The notes under the pieces are model-generated. The model was not told the origin of the DNA, did no database searches, and saw only the letters and a program-made list of their open reading frames with translations. A stretch of 64,000 bases of DNA from Robertmurraya andreesenii (GTDB lineage: Bacteria; Bacillota; Bacilli; Bacillales; Cytobacillaceae), in contig NZ_JAUSTU010000004.1 of NCBI RefSeq assembly GCF_030813005.1, positions 1 to 64,000 on the forward strand, given 5' to 3'. A program made the translations under genes and the position numbers. Shown here in pieces: positions 32,546-41,370 of this stretch. Position 1 is the first letter of the stretch. Every line of letters begins with the position of its first letter.

Positions 32546-34660
32546 CTACTCTTTCACTCGTAAAAGTCGTAAACTGTTGAATGTCACAATTAAAGTTGCC
32601 CCCATATCAGCAAAGATGGCAATCCATAACGTTAACCAACCTGGGACGACCAGGAGTAATGCCAAGGCTTTAACTGCTAGGGAAAAGGTGATATTTTGCT
32701 TGATAATAGTGAGAGCCTTGCGACTTAATTTAATCGTGTAGCCTAGTTTCCTTAAGTCGTCGGACATTAAAGCAATATCCGCAGTCTCAAGTGCCGTATC
32801 TGTCCCAGCGCCTCCCATCGCCACACCAACTGTTGAGGCTGCGAGTGCCGGTGCGTCATTGACACCATCCCCCACCATCGCAACATGAAGATATTCGTCA
32901 CGAAGCTTTTTAATAGACGTTAATTTATCCTCAGGCATCAAATCAGCTTGTACCTCGGATACATTTAGCCTTCTCCCGATTGTTTCAGCGGTCCTTTTGT
33001 TATCGCCTGTTAGCATAACCGTTTTTGAGATTCCGAGCTCATGTAGCTTTTGGATCACTTCTTTGGACGAGGATCTGATTTCGTCCGCCACAGCGATCAA
33101 AGCAAGAATTTCCTGTTCTGATCCCACGACCATCACTGTTTTTCCATCTGTTTGCCATTTTGTGATCGTATCAACTATCGACCTATCAATCGTTTGATGT
33201 AATTCCTCAAACAGATTTGGACTTCCTACGTAATAGCTTTCAGTACCTATTCGAGCTCTCACACCTTTTCCTGTAATGGATTGGAAATCCTCTACCACCA
33301 TGCTTGTATAAGGCAGCTCGTTTGCTTGCGCTTTTCGTAAAATGGCAGAAGCAAGGGGATGTTGTGAGCCTTTTTCGATCGCTGCCGTGATCGTGAGAAG
33401 CTCGTTTTCATCCTTACCATATGTCAAATAGTCGGTGACTTGGGGAACTCCCTTAGTCAAAGTTCCTGTCTTGTCAAAGGCGATCACTTTCAAGGCCCCT
33501 GCCTCTTCCAAATACACACCGCCTTTGATTAATACCCCATTCCTTGCAGCATTCCCAATCGCTGTCACAACGGCAACAGGAGTCGAGACGACTAGCGCAC
33601 AAGGACAGCCAACAACAAGTGCCGCAAGTCCTTGATAAATCCATACACTCCACTCGGCTCCGAACAGGAGGGGCGGCACCACCGCAATAAGCAACGCAAG
33701 CACCATAATAGCGGGCGTATAATATTGGGCAAACTTATCAACGAAAGCCTGTGAAGGGGCCCGTTCCGCTTGGGCTTCTTCAACAAGATGAATGATTTTT
33801 GCAAGCGTTGTATCTTCAACCCGTTTCGTTACTTTCACCTCGAGTAACCCTGCTTCGTTTAATGTTCCTGCATAGACTTCGTCATCAATCGCCTTCACAA
33901 CCGGAACACTTTCACCAGTTATCGCAGCTTGGTTAACAGTCGACGAACCCTTCACCACGATTCCGTCCATCGCCAGCTTCTGTCCCGGTTTTACGATGAG
34001 AATATCACCAATTTGAATATCCTCTACTTCAACGACGAATTCATTATTTCCCCGTCTGATTAATGCTTCCTTTGGCGCTATATCCATAAGCGCTTCAATC
34101 GAATTGCGAGCGCGATCCATTGAATATCGTTCAAGGACTTCACTAATCGCAAATAAAATAACCACTGTCGCCCCTTCTCCCCATTCACCAATTAGTGCAG
34201 CACCAATAACAGCAATGGTCATCAAGGTACTCATATCAAAATTCAAATTCTTGAGGTTACGAAATCCTTTTATAAAAAGAGTATAGCCTCCAATTACGAT
34301 TGCAGCAGCATAACCAACCTTTGTGAGAATCGCTTCCTCACCAAGCTGATGTCCGTAAAGCCAGCTTGCAATTAACAGAAGCGCAGCTATATAAACCTTC
34401 AAATTTTGTTTCTGTTTCCAAAACGGTTCTTGTACAACTTTTTTATCCTTTTCATTACGTAATACTAGGCTTTCAAAAGCCCCTGCTTTTTCGAGGTCCT
34501 CAATCGTCGCATCCCCAATAACTGTAATTTTTGATGCGCCAAAATTCACCTTTGCATCCAAAACACCCTCCAGGCGTTTCACGTTCGATTCGAACGTTTT
34601 TGCACAGCTAGCTCAAGAAAGTCCTTGCACTCTGTATGTCTTTGCAGCATGATCAGACAT
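32546..34660 (-). CDS. cadA: Cadmium/zinc-type P1B ATPase with in-frame TGA replacing the first Cys of the HMA CxxC
   Basis: Read from ATG 34660 through one TGA (codon 16, 34613-34615) it is 704 aa, the normal CadA length. The HMA domain reads YRVQGLS, TGA, ASCAKTFESNVKRLEGVL, so CxxC becomes U-A-S-C. Further on: eight membrane segments, CPC at about 352-354, phosphorylated Asp of DKTGTLT at about 396, SQHPLA and GDGVNDAPALA, all intact. The ATG overlaps the end of cadC by 8 bases, so this start is supported by coupling. After the TGA, 15 bases lead to a perfect 7-bp stem ACGTTCG/CGAACGT (34581-34597). Export of Cd, Zn or Pb is expected. If not selenocysteine, the product would lack its HMA domain. 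Confidence 0.85.
34581..34615 (-). promoter_or_regulatory. SECIS-like hairpin with its UGA codon in cadA
   Basis: UGA at 34615-34613, 15 bases of spacer, stem ACGTTCG (34597-34591), loop AAT, stem CGAACGT (34587-34581). If the closing C-G pair opens, the loop becomes GAATC with G first, 21 bases after the UGA, which fits bacterial SECIS spacing. The fit is weaker than in the HesB-like gene. Confidence 0.58.
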
Positions 34661-35021
34661 TTGCCTTCACTTCCTCCACATGTTCTAAACCGATCAGCAT
34701 CAACTGTCTCATATGCTCATCATCAAGGGAATAAAAAACCAATTTCCCTTCCCTTCTGTATTTCACAATTCCTTGCTTATGGAGGGTACGTAGATGGTGG
34801 GAGGTATTTGCTACCGTGCTTCCAATAATATTGGCGATGTCACAAACACAAAGCTCATCATCCTCACATAGCGAATAGACAATTTTCGCCCTATTTTCAT
34901 CTGATAAAGCCTTGAACAGTTTAGCGACCTTCAACAAATCGACATTTGTCATCAACTGCTGAATTCGATTCACTTTTTCTTCATCATAGCAATAGATGTC
35001 GCAAGTATCCTTCCCCTGCAC
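34653..35021 (-). CDS. cadC: CadC-type ArsR/SmtB metal sensor repressor
   Basis: 122 aa. Winged helix with NTSHHLRTLHKQGIV as recognition helix. Cysteines 7 and 11 at the N-terminus plus 58 and 60 in ELCVCDIA reproduce the four Cys ligands of the CadC Cd/Pb/Zn site. It represses its own operon until metal binds. It is the first gene of the cadC-cadA unit; the cadA start lies inside its last codons. A possible palindromic operator is at 35082-35107. Confidence 0.92.
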   Translation of the reverse strand: MQGKDTCDIYCYDEEKVNRIQQLMTNVDLLKVAKLFKALSDENRAKIVYSLCEDDELCVCDIANIIGSTVANTSHHLRTLHKQGIVKYRREGKLVFYSLDDEHMRQLMLIGLEHVEEVKANV

Positions 35022-35081
35022 TCAACCACACTCCCTTTCATTCAAGCATCGACTTGAATATATTATATCCTATTCACACAT

Positions 35082-35107
35082 ACAATCAAATGATTATTTA
35101 AATGACC
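35082..35107. promoter_or_regulatory. Candidate CadC operator
   Basis: AATCAAATGATTATTTAAATGA is an imperfect AT-rich inverted repeat of the CAAAT-n7-TAAATG type, about 60 bases upstream of the cadC start, in the position expected for an ArsR-family operator. Confidence 0.4.
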
Positions 35108-35143
35108 AAATTGAAAAAGCATCTCTACATAGAGTAGAAATGC

Positions 35144-35755
35144 TCACATATCCTTCGATTTCGATTTTTTTCCTTTAATAAAGGGAGTCAATGCTGCTTG
35201 CTCTCCTTTTTCGTAAATGGTTAAGATCTTCTGCGCCATTTTAAGTCTAGGAAAAAAATAATATACAAGTACAGCCGAGAAAAGACTGATGATCATGCCA
35301 GCGAAGACATCTGCAGGATAGTGCACTCCTACCCAAATGCGGGATATCCCGACAATGGAAGCTAGTAACACCCATAATACTCCCCAGCCCCTTTTAAAAA
35401 GCCAAAAGGTGATACAAAATGAGAAAAAGATAATCGTATGGTCACTGGGAAACGAATTATCGATCGGCTTAAAAACGAGTTGATTCACATTGGACAATTC
35501 AGCAAATGGCTGCTGATTGAAATGGATCATCCCTGCAATTTTTGCAATAATCTCAGCAACGACAAAGGACAATCCCCCACAAAGTACCATCATTCGATTG
35601 CTTTGTTTGCGGGTACACCAATACCCAATGGTAGCTAATGCTAACAGCAAAACTAAATATTCGGCAATAAAAAACATGGCTGGATTATATTGTGGATACA
35701 CTTTTCCCAAATCGTTAATTGCTCTAAATAATTGAATATTAACCTCTGACATCAC
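35144..35755 (-). CDS. bcrC: PAP2-family undecaprenyl-diphosphatase (BcrC-like)
   Basis: 203 aa with about five membrane segments. Phosphatase motifs: KPIDNSFPSDHT (Ser-Asp-His) and SRIWVGVHYPADV (Arg, His, Asp). It recycles undecaprenyl pyrophosphate at the outer membrane face and is linked to bacitracin resistance in bacilli. Basic C-terminal tail (KGKKSKSK). Monocistronic. Confidence 0.87.
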   Translation of the reverse strand: MMSEVNIQLFRAINDLGKVYPQYNPAMFFIAEYLVLLLALATIGYWCTRKQSNRMMVLCGGLSFVVAEIIAKIAGMIHFNQQPFAELSNVNQLVFKPIDNSFPSDHTIIFFSFCITFWLFKRGWGVLWVLLASIVGISRIWVGVHYPADVFAGMIISLFSAVLVYYFFPRLKMAQKILTIYEKGEQAALTPFIKGKKSKSKDM

Positions 35756-35864
35756 TTGTTCTCCCTACATGATTAAAGATTCTTTTATTTTAGGGAAAAG
35801 TTGTTTGTCTGGCAATCGATTTTCCGAACATTTGCTGAACGCATCTTACAATTTTGTCACACAT

Positions 35865-36428
35865 CTATCTAAACACTGTAGATGGAACATCAAAAACAAC
35901 CCATAAAAATGCAATATACACGAAGGAAAATAGCCATGCTAGGATAGGGTTACGATAATGAACCCATAGGAAATAAAACAATATCATATTGAAAAACATC
36001 GACCACCAAAATGACCAGCCATTATGGTACTGAATGAGATTCAGCTTCAAGTCAATTATCTCATTGATCCCATAAATTCCAACCCATAACAGATAATAGC
36101 CAAACTGCTTAAATCTCCCCTTTTTGGGGAAATTAGATAAGTACAAAAGAACGGTAGCTGGATATTTGATCAGGATAATCGACAGCGAAATATGGGAATT
36201 GGTTAATCCCAAGTTGTCATCGATCTCATGGGGATTATATTTCCACATTGGGAAATGATCAGATAATAAATATAGATATAATAGATCTCCCATAATAAAG
36301 AACATGATTGTCGAATAATATTTTTGCCAATTTCGCCAATCTCCCCAAATCATCGGAGCTATCAACCATACTAAAGCATAAATTACATTGACCATCACCG
36401 CATGGCTCCTAAGCAAAATTTTGAACAT
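35865..36428 (-). CDS. CBO0543-type membrane protein of unknown function
   Basis: 187 aa with about five or six membrane segments, rich in Trp and Tyr (IYALVWLIAPMIWGDWRNWQ, MWKYNPHEIDDNLGL). It resembles a widespread but uncharacterised Bacillus/Clostridium membrane family. It starts 64 bases after the terminator of the acyltransferase gene. Function unknown. Confidence 0.7.
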   Translation of the reverse strand: MFKILLRSHAVMVNVIYALVWLIAPMIWGDWRNWQKYYSTIMFFIMGDLLYLYLLSDHFPMWKYNPHEIDDNLGLTNSHISLSIILIKYPATVLLYLSNFPKKGRFKQFGYYLLWVGIYGINEIIDLKLNLIQYHNGWSFWWSMFFNMILFYFLWVHYRNPILAWLFSFVYIAFLWVVFDVPSTVFR

Positions 36429-36450
36429 CCGTCCAATTAGGACACAAAAA

Positions 36451-36477
36451 AACTCCTAATAATTCCTATTAGGAGTT
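36451..36477 (-). terminator. Terminator after the acyltransferase gene
   Basis: AACTCCTAAT and ATTAGGAGTT, a perfect 10-bp stem; the minus-strand reading continues TTTTTTT. Confidence 0.85.
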
Positions 36478-36492
36478 TGCCCCAAAGGATAG

Positions 36493-37518
36493 TCACCTAT
36501 CAGAGTTTGGGCTCATATTTATCACATATTTTCTAAAAAAGGTCGATTTCAGTTCGATCAAAGGCTGGGCCATGCTTCTGATTAATTTGCTGGAAAGGAA
36601 AGCGATCAGCAAAATAGTGATGAGAGAAAGGATCATGATTTCTTCATTATGATTAAGAGTTCCTACAAGCTCACTGTTTCGGAAATATTTAATGAAGAAT
36701 CCATGCAGAAGGTATACATAGATGGAGCTCATCCCCCATTTTGTAAAGAAATATCTGTTATTCGGGACTAAAGATAAGAAGCTAAAAATAGCTAAAAATG
36801 TTATGGCATATATACCTAAACGGATTAACCCACCCATCATTTGCGAAGAAACCAATTCAGCATATGGTTTGGAGCCAAACAGCCATTTGTAATCAAAATC
36901 AGGCATCAAGTAGTAACCAACAAAGATGCAAACGAGAACCAAAATCGAAACAATGCTTAATTTCATGCTACGAAATTTATCAAAGTATTCTTTCTTGAAG
37001 TAATAGCCGAGTAAAAAGAACGGAAAGAAAACAAAAGTTCTCGACAAGCTTAAATAGCTATTGATTTCATCAAAATAGCCAACCAGCACTCCTAAAGCAA
37101 CCGCCAAAAATAAAGAAATGCCGGCTCTCCATTTTGCAAAGGAAAAAAGCATGACATTCCAAAAAAAGAGACTGATTAAATACCAGAGGGACCATTGCGG
37201 ATTGAAAGGGTCCAGTTCAATACCTGAATCTCCAAGTATAAAATAATAATAGATTGTATAGATCCCTTGAAAGATTAAATAAGGGATAATCAGTTTTTTT
37301 GTCAGCTTACCTAAATACCCTTTCTGATGAAACCCTTTTGCAAAAAAGCCTGATATCAATATGAATGCTGGCATATGGAATGTGTAAATGGTTGTATATA
37401 AAGTGTAAATCCACTTTTCTTCAAAAATATATGATTGGATAAAGTGGCCAAATACGACGAGAAATATAAGGAGAAATTTCGCATTATCATAGTAAGCATC
37501 TCTTGTTTTCATATTCAA
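36493..37518 (-). CDS. Acyltransferase 3 family membrane protein
   Basis: 341 aa with about ten membrane segments. The N-terminal YYDNAKFLLIFLVVFGHFIQSY and FHMPAFILISGFFAKG segments identify the O-acetylase family, close to fucose-4-O-acetylase-like members. It probably adds an acyl group to a cell-surface glycan. Monocistronic. Substrate unknown. Confidence 0.85.
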   Translation of the reverse strand: MNMKTRDAYYDNAKFLLIFLVVFGHFIQSYIFEEKWIYTLYTTIYTFHMPAFILISGFFAKGFHQKGYLGKLTKKLIIPYLIFQGIYTIYYYFILGDSGIELDPFNPQWSLWYLISLFFWNVMLFSFAKWRAGISLFLAVALGVLVGYFDEINSYLSLSRTFVFFPFFLLGYYFKKEYFDKFRSMKLSIVSILVLVCIFVGYYLMPDFDYKWLFGSKPYAELVSSQMMGGLIRLGIYAITFLAIFSFLSLVPNNRYFFTKWGMSSIYVYLLHGFFIKYFRNSELVGTLNHNEEIMILSLITILLIAFLSSKLIRSMAQPLIELKSTFFRKYVINMSPNSDR

Positions 37519-37726
37519 CCTCCCAACAACTATTATAGACTACCATACCCTTTTTCTATTCGTCTATAACATTACAAATGCTGTTATCTGTTTTTCTCCT
37601 GCTTGTAAAAGCTGTAATATAATAGCAATATCCTTACAATTCTTTAACAACTTGTAATAATCTCCGTTGTTAGATTGATATTTTAGTATACTTTATTCTT
37701 TTTTCTATCGTCTTCGACCAGATGCA

Positions 37727-37754
37727 AAAGGTCCCTTCGCTATTAGGGACCTTT
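37727..37754 (-). terminator. Terminator after the DUF3231 gene
   Basis: AAAGGTCCCT and AGGGACCTTT, a perfect 10-bp stem with an 8-base loop. The minus strand continues TTTTGC. Confidence 0.85.
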
Positions 37755-37757
37755 CGC

Positions 37758-38309
37758 TTACGATTTTGGTTCTCCAGGAGGATGATAGTAAGGAGGGATT
37801 TTAATCCAACCTCTCTTTTTCATCAATGCTTTAAGAATGGAGCCATAGCGTACCGCTTCTGACTGAAACTCCAAAAACATAACCCCCACATCATTTCGTA
37901 CTGCTTGGGCCACAGCCGTTGCACACATCGTTACACTGGTTGCAAGCTTGACACTCACCGAATTAGCAAGCTCGGAATCCGTCATCTTTGCACCAAGCGG
38001 GATGGCACTTGGTTCCGATAATGGTTTCGGCTCTGATGCTTGCGGCAAGGGCACCCCTTCCTTTTGTAGAAATTCCTTTAATCTCGTGGCCTGAGAGCTT
38101 GCCCCACCCATTGTTTTATGAAGTAATTCCTTAAGCTCAGGATCCTCTGTTGTGTTAATTCCTAATTGTTCCAGCGCAACAGATTCCTCCAAAACTGCCA
38201 AGTATGTCCAACTGGACATGACCTCTCCGACATGTAAAGACGGTTTTGGCTCTTCGTCAAATAGACTTTGCAAATATTTTATTAGTGCCTCAAATGCATG
38301 GGCTGGCAT
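37758..38309 (-). CDS. DUF3231-family ferritin-like protein
   Basis: 183 aa. ATG 38309 follows GGAGGTGATCGAA; the ATG 15 bases upstream contains that ribosome site and is therefore unlikely. Helical, with HVGEVMSSWTYLAVLEE and RNDVGVMFLEFQSEAVRYG, as in DUF3231 proteins common in sporulating bacilli. This is about half the length of the double-domain members. A proline-rich C-terminus (IPPYYHPPGEP) is typical. Probably a four-helix bundle; biochemical role unknown. Confidence 0.82.
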   Translation of the reverse strand: MPAHAFEALIKYLQSLFDEEPKPSLHVGEVMSSWTYLAVLEESVALEQLGINTTEDPELKELLHKTMGGASSQATRLKEFLQKEGVPLPQASEPKPLSEPSAIPLGAKMTDSELANSVSVKLATSVTMCATAVAQAVRNDVGVMFLEFQSEAVRYGSILKALMKKRGWIKIPPYYHPPGEPKS

Positions 38310-38469
38310 TTCGATCACCTCCATTTGTAATTCCCCCCTAAAATTACCAACTATGCAATCCAGAAGAAATATAGGGAAAATCCCTATGTTTGCATCTTTT
38401 TTATTCCAGTATAATAGTCCTGGGAATAATGGGTGATATAGGAAAAATAATATTTTAGGAGTGAACTTA

Positions 38470-40164
38470 ATGAGACTGTCAACATTGACCCGATTAACAA
38501 GTATTTTGATTATCGTCCTGACATTGCTATCCTTTGGTTCCCTTTTCTTGTTTTATCAATCAATGGGTGAGAGGACAAAGGCGATTACCGAAACAATGGA
38601 GTTAGGTGAGCTTTCGGATACATTAATCGATACCTCTAATTTCTTATCGACTCAGGTGCGAAGCTATGCTCAATTCGGTGAAAAGGAATATCTTGATCTA
38701 TATAACAAAGAGATCAATGAAACCCAAACTAGAGAAAATGTCATGAAGAGGTTAAAGGAATTGAAAATCCCTGCTGATTTATTTTTGCTAGTATCAAAAG
38801 CAAAGGCTGAATCAGATGCCCTCGCTGTACTGGAAGCTAGGGCCATCAAAGCAGTAGAGGGAAATCAATTTGATCAGGCTAGAGAATTGGTTTTTGGCGA
38901 TCAATACAAGGCTGGAAAAGAACAGATAACCGAATACCTAGACGAATTTAATGAAAGATTAACTGCTTTCGCTCAAGGTCATATGGACGATACATACAAG
39001 CAAATGATAAAAAATCTCATTGTCGTGGTCACCGTCATTGCCATCCTCTCGGTTAGTGCTATTGCTTCATTTGTCACTCTGCAAGTCAAAATGCGCCCAC
39101 TCCAGAATGTAACCGAGGTTGCGGATCGTGTCGCAGAAGGTGATTTGACCATTAAACCAATCCCATACAAGTCGACAAAAGATGAAATTGGTCATTTGTC
39201 AGCTGCAATTAATAAAATGGTAGTGAATCTTCAAGCACTTGTAAAACAGGTTCAAATGTCATCTGAGCAGGTCGCAGCTTCTGCTGAGGAGCTATCGGCT
39301 AGCTCCGAGCAAAGTAGTAGGGCTACAGAAGAAGTCACAACAACGATCCAGGAGCTTGCAGCTGGTGCGGAACATCAAGTGCATAATGTCTCGGAAACTC
39401 AAGGAGTGATCGGGCAAATTCAAAGTAGTATTATTCAAATATCAGCCAATTCAGAAAGCTCCATCCAGACCTCTAACATTGCTACTGAAAAGGCTCAGGA
39501 AGGAAACGAAGCGATCGCCGTTTCTGTCAAGCAAATGAATTCCATTAATGAATCTGTGAATGGGCTGGCGGAAGTTATTAGGGGATTAGGTGAAAGCTCA
39601 AAGGAAATTGGACAAATTGTAACTGTGATCACAGGAATTGCCGACCAGACGAACCTTCTTGCTTTGAACGCTGCTATTGAGGCAGCAAGAGCAGGAGAAC
39701 AAGGTAAGGGCTTTGCTGTTGTCGCTGATGAGGTTCGTAAGCTGGCAGAACAATCCTCTCAATCAGCCCAACAAATTTCAAATCTGATTGCTAAAATTCA
39801 GGAGGAAACTGACAGAGCGGTGTATTCCATGGAAGCAACAAATAGCGAAGTTAAGGATGGAATCAATCTAGTTCATACCGCAGGTGAATCTTTTAAACAA
39901 ATAAATGAAAGTATCCTAGATGTAACTGAAAACATTAAAGAAGTAAATAGCGCCATCCTAAATATGTCTGAAGCAGTCGAAAAGGTAGTTAATTCGGCAG
40001 AGCTCGTCAAGGAAGTCGCAAATCAAGCAGCCTTTGGGACACAAAATGTATCCGCAGCCTCAGAGGAGCAGCTAGCCTCAATGGAAGAAATCACAGCATC
40101 TTCGCAATCATTGTCACAATTGGCAGACGAGTTGCAAGGACAGATAGGAAAATTCAAACTTTAG
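38470..40164 (+). CDS. Transmembrane methyl-accepting chemotaxis protein
   Basis: 564 aa from ATG 38470 (TAGGAG eight bases upstream; GTG 38461 is less likely). An N-terminal membrane segment (about 10-30), an extracellular helical domain, a second membrane segment (about 180-205), a HAMP linker (RVAEGDLTIKPI), and a signalling domain with tip DQTNLLALNAAIEAARAGEQ and FAVVADEVRKLAEQS. A membrane chemoreceptor; ligand unknown. A terminator follows immediately. Confidence 0.93.
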   Translation: MRLSTLTRLTSILIIVLTLLSFGSLFLFYQSMGERTKAITETMELGELSDTLIDTSNFLSTQVRSYAQFGEKEYLDLYNKEINETQTRENVMKRLKELKIPADLFLLVSKAKAESDALAVLEARAIKAVEGNQFDQARELVFGDQYKAGKEQITEYLDEFNERLTAFAQGHMDDTYKQMIKNLIVVVTVIAILSVSAIASFVTLQVKMRPLQNVTEVADRVAEGDLTIKPIPYKSTKDEIGHLSAAINKMVVNLQALVKQVQMSSEQVAASAEELSASSEQSSRATEEVTTTIQELAAGAEHQVHNVSETQGVIGQIQSSIIQISANSESSIQTSNIATEKAQEGNEAIAVSVKQMNSINESVNGLAEVIRGLGESSKEIGQIVTVITGIADQTNLLALNAAIEAARAGEQGKGFAVVADEVRKLAEQSSQSAQQISNLIAKIQEETDRAVYSMEATNSEVKDGINLVHTAGESFKQINESILDVTENIKEVNSAILNMSEAVEKVVNSAELVKEVANQAAFGTQNVSAASEEQLASMEEITASSQSLSQLADELQGQIGKFKL

Positions 40165-40165
40165 G

Positions 40166-40195
40166 AAGCCAGGGAATCCCCCTGCTTCTTTTTTT
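40166..40195 (+). terminator. Terminator after the chemoreceptor gene
   Basis: An imperfect AAGC(C)AGGG stem with its complement is followed by TTCTTTTTTT, directly after the stop codon. Confidence 0.75.
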
Positions 40196-40245
40196 CTGGC
40201 TAGAACCTCCTCTAAAAAGCCATCTTAAGTACTGGAGGTGAAATC

Positions 40246-40398
40246 ATGCGAAACGGTAATCCTGTTGAATTCACTGGGAAAGTCCTCGACAAGAGAAATA
40301 CCCTTACAGGGCCTGATGATAATGGGAAGGCTACATGCCCAAATACCACAAATCGAAGGATCCCCATTCAAGAGCAGAACAGTGAAAAACCTCAATAA
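40246..40398 (+). CDS. 50-aa protein of unknown function
   Basis: ATG 40246 is preceded by CTGGAGGTGAAATC, an excellent ribosome site. The product starts MRNGNPVEFTGKVLDKRNTL, continues GPDDNGKATCPN and ends EQNSEKPQ. Hydrophilic, one Cys, no domain recognised. A GC-rich hairpin with a T-run lies about 15 bases beyond the stop (about 40412-40445). Ribosome site plus terminator make a real gene likely. Confidence 0.6.
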   Translation: MRNGNPVEFTGKVLDKRNTLTGPDDNGKATCPNTTNRRIPIQEQNSEKPQ

Positions 40399-40489
40399 AT
40401 ATAAACATAATGGCGGCACCCATTTATGGGGCTGCTCTTTTTATTATCCCTCCTAAATACCCAACTTTTGCAAATTTCCATTTTCCCTG

Positions 40490-40532
40490 TTGACAATGTT
40501 TATCAATTGCATATAATTTGCATAAGGGCAAA
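40490..40532 (+). promoter_or_regulatory. Promoter and MntR-like operator of the metal ABC transporter operon
   Basis: TTGACA at 40490-40495 and TATAAT at 40512-40517 are separated by 16 bases, an almost ideal sigma-A promoter. TTTGCATAAGGGCAAA (40517-40532), an inverted TTTGC/GCAAA repeat, overlaps the start region and resembles the manganese regulator (MntR, DtxR family) box. Transcription would be shut off by Mn-loaded repressor. Confidence 0.72.
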
Positions 40533-40620
40533 ATTATTTTATTAATCTATATTTATTGTCTATAGCCAAATGAAAAGTACTTTTTTTACTAGCAGAACAA
40601 GTTTTTAAGGAGGATTCGCT

Positions 40621-41370
40621 ATGATCGATTCAGTAATTATCATTGAAGATCTTCATGTTTCTTATTATGGAAATGAAGCTGTTAAAGGGGTAAGTCTGTC
40701 AGTAGAACGCGGAAAGCTGGTAGGCATTATCGGCCCAAATGGGGCAGGTAAATCTACTTTTCTCAAATCCATGCTACACCTCATTCCTTCTGACAAAGGC
40801 AGCATCAAGATTCTTGGAAAAAATATGAAAGAAGTTCGCAAAAAGGTTGCATACGTCCCCCAGCGCAGTGATATTGATTGGGATTTTCCAATTACAGTCT
40901 TGGATGCTGTGTTAATTGGGACCTACCCGCTCCTAAGGTTGTTTCAACGTCCGAAGAAAAAGCAAAGAGAATGGGCACTCCATTGTCTAGAGCGAGTTGG
41001 GATGAAGGATTTTGCAAGAAGGCAGATCGGGGAGTTGTCTGGTGGACAGCAGCAGCGTGTCTTTTTAGCGAGGGCGCTTGCGCAAAATGCGGAAATCTTT
41101 TTCCTTGATGAGCCATTTGTTGGTGTGGATGTCTCTAGTGAGGAAACGATTGTCCAAATTTTAAAGGAGCTTTGTCGAAGTGGAAAAACCGTCATTGTGG
41201 TACACCATGACTTAAGCAAAGCAAATGATTATTTCGACCAACTCATCCTTTTGAACAAGGAGTTAATTGGATTTGGCACTGTCGCAGAAGTGTTTCAGCC
41301 CGAAGTCATTGGTCGTGCATATAGCAGCCAGTTCAACTGGTTGAATGAGATGGGAGTGTCGATGCCATGA
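40621..41370 (+). CDS. Manganese-type metal ABC transporter, ATPase
   Basis: 249 aa. Walker A GPNGAGKST at about residues 40-48, signature LSGGQQQRVFLARAL, Walker B EIFFLDEPF and the His of the switch in VVHHD. Belongs to the Mn/Zn/Fe chelate transporter group (MntB/PsaB/ZnuC). AAGGAGGATTCGCT precedes the ATG. Its stop overlaps the permease start (ATGA), so the two are translationally coupled. Confidence 0.9.
   Translation: MIDSVIIIEDLHVSYYGNEAVKGVSLSVERGKLVGIIGPNGAGKSTFLKSMLHLIPSDKGSIKILGKNMKEVRKKVAYVPQRSDIDWDFPITVLDAVLIGTYPLLRLFQRPKKKQREWALHCLERVGMKDFARRQIGELSGGQQQRVFLARALAQNAEIFFLDEPFVGVDVSSEETIVQILKELCRSGKTVIVVHHDLSKANDYFDQLILLNKELIGFGTVAEVFQPEVIGRAYSSQFNWLNEMGVSMP

Noticed and set aside
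32546..34582. Start of the heavy-metal ATPase at GTG 34582, giving a 678-aa protein
   Set aside because: There is no ribosome site before that GTG, the protein would begin inside the HMA domain, and the upstream frame to ATG 34660 encodes the missing HMA half and overlaps cadC. Read-through of TGA explains the locus better.
40412..40445. Riboswitch in the leader of the metal transporter operon
   Set aside because: The structure is a simple GC-rich terminator-like hairpin upstream of the promoter, and the operator explains regulation.
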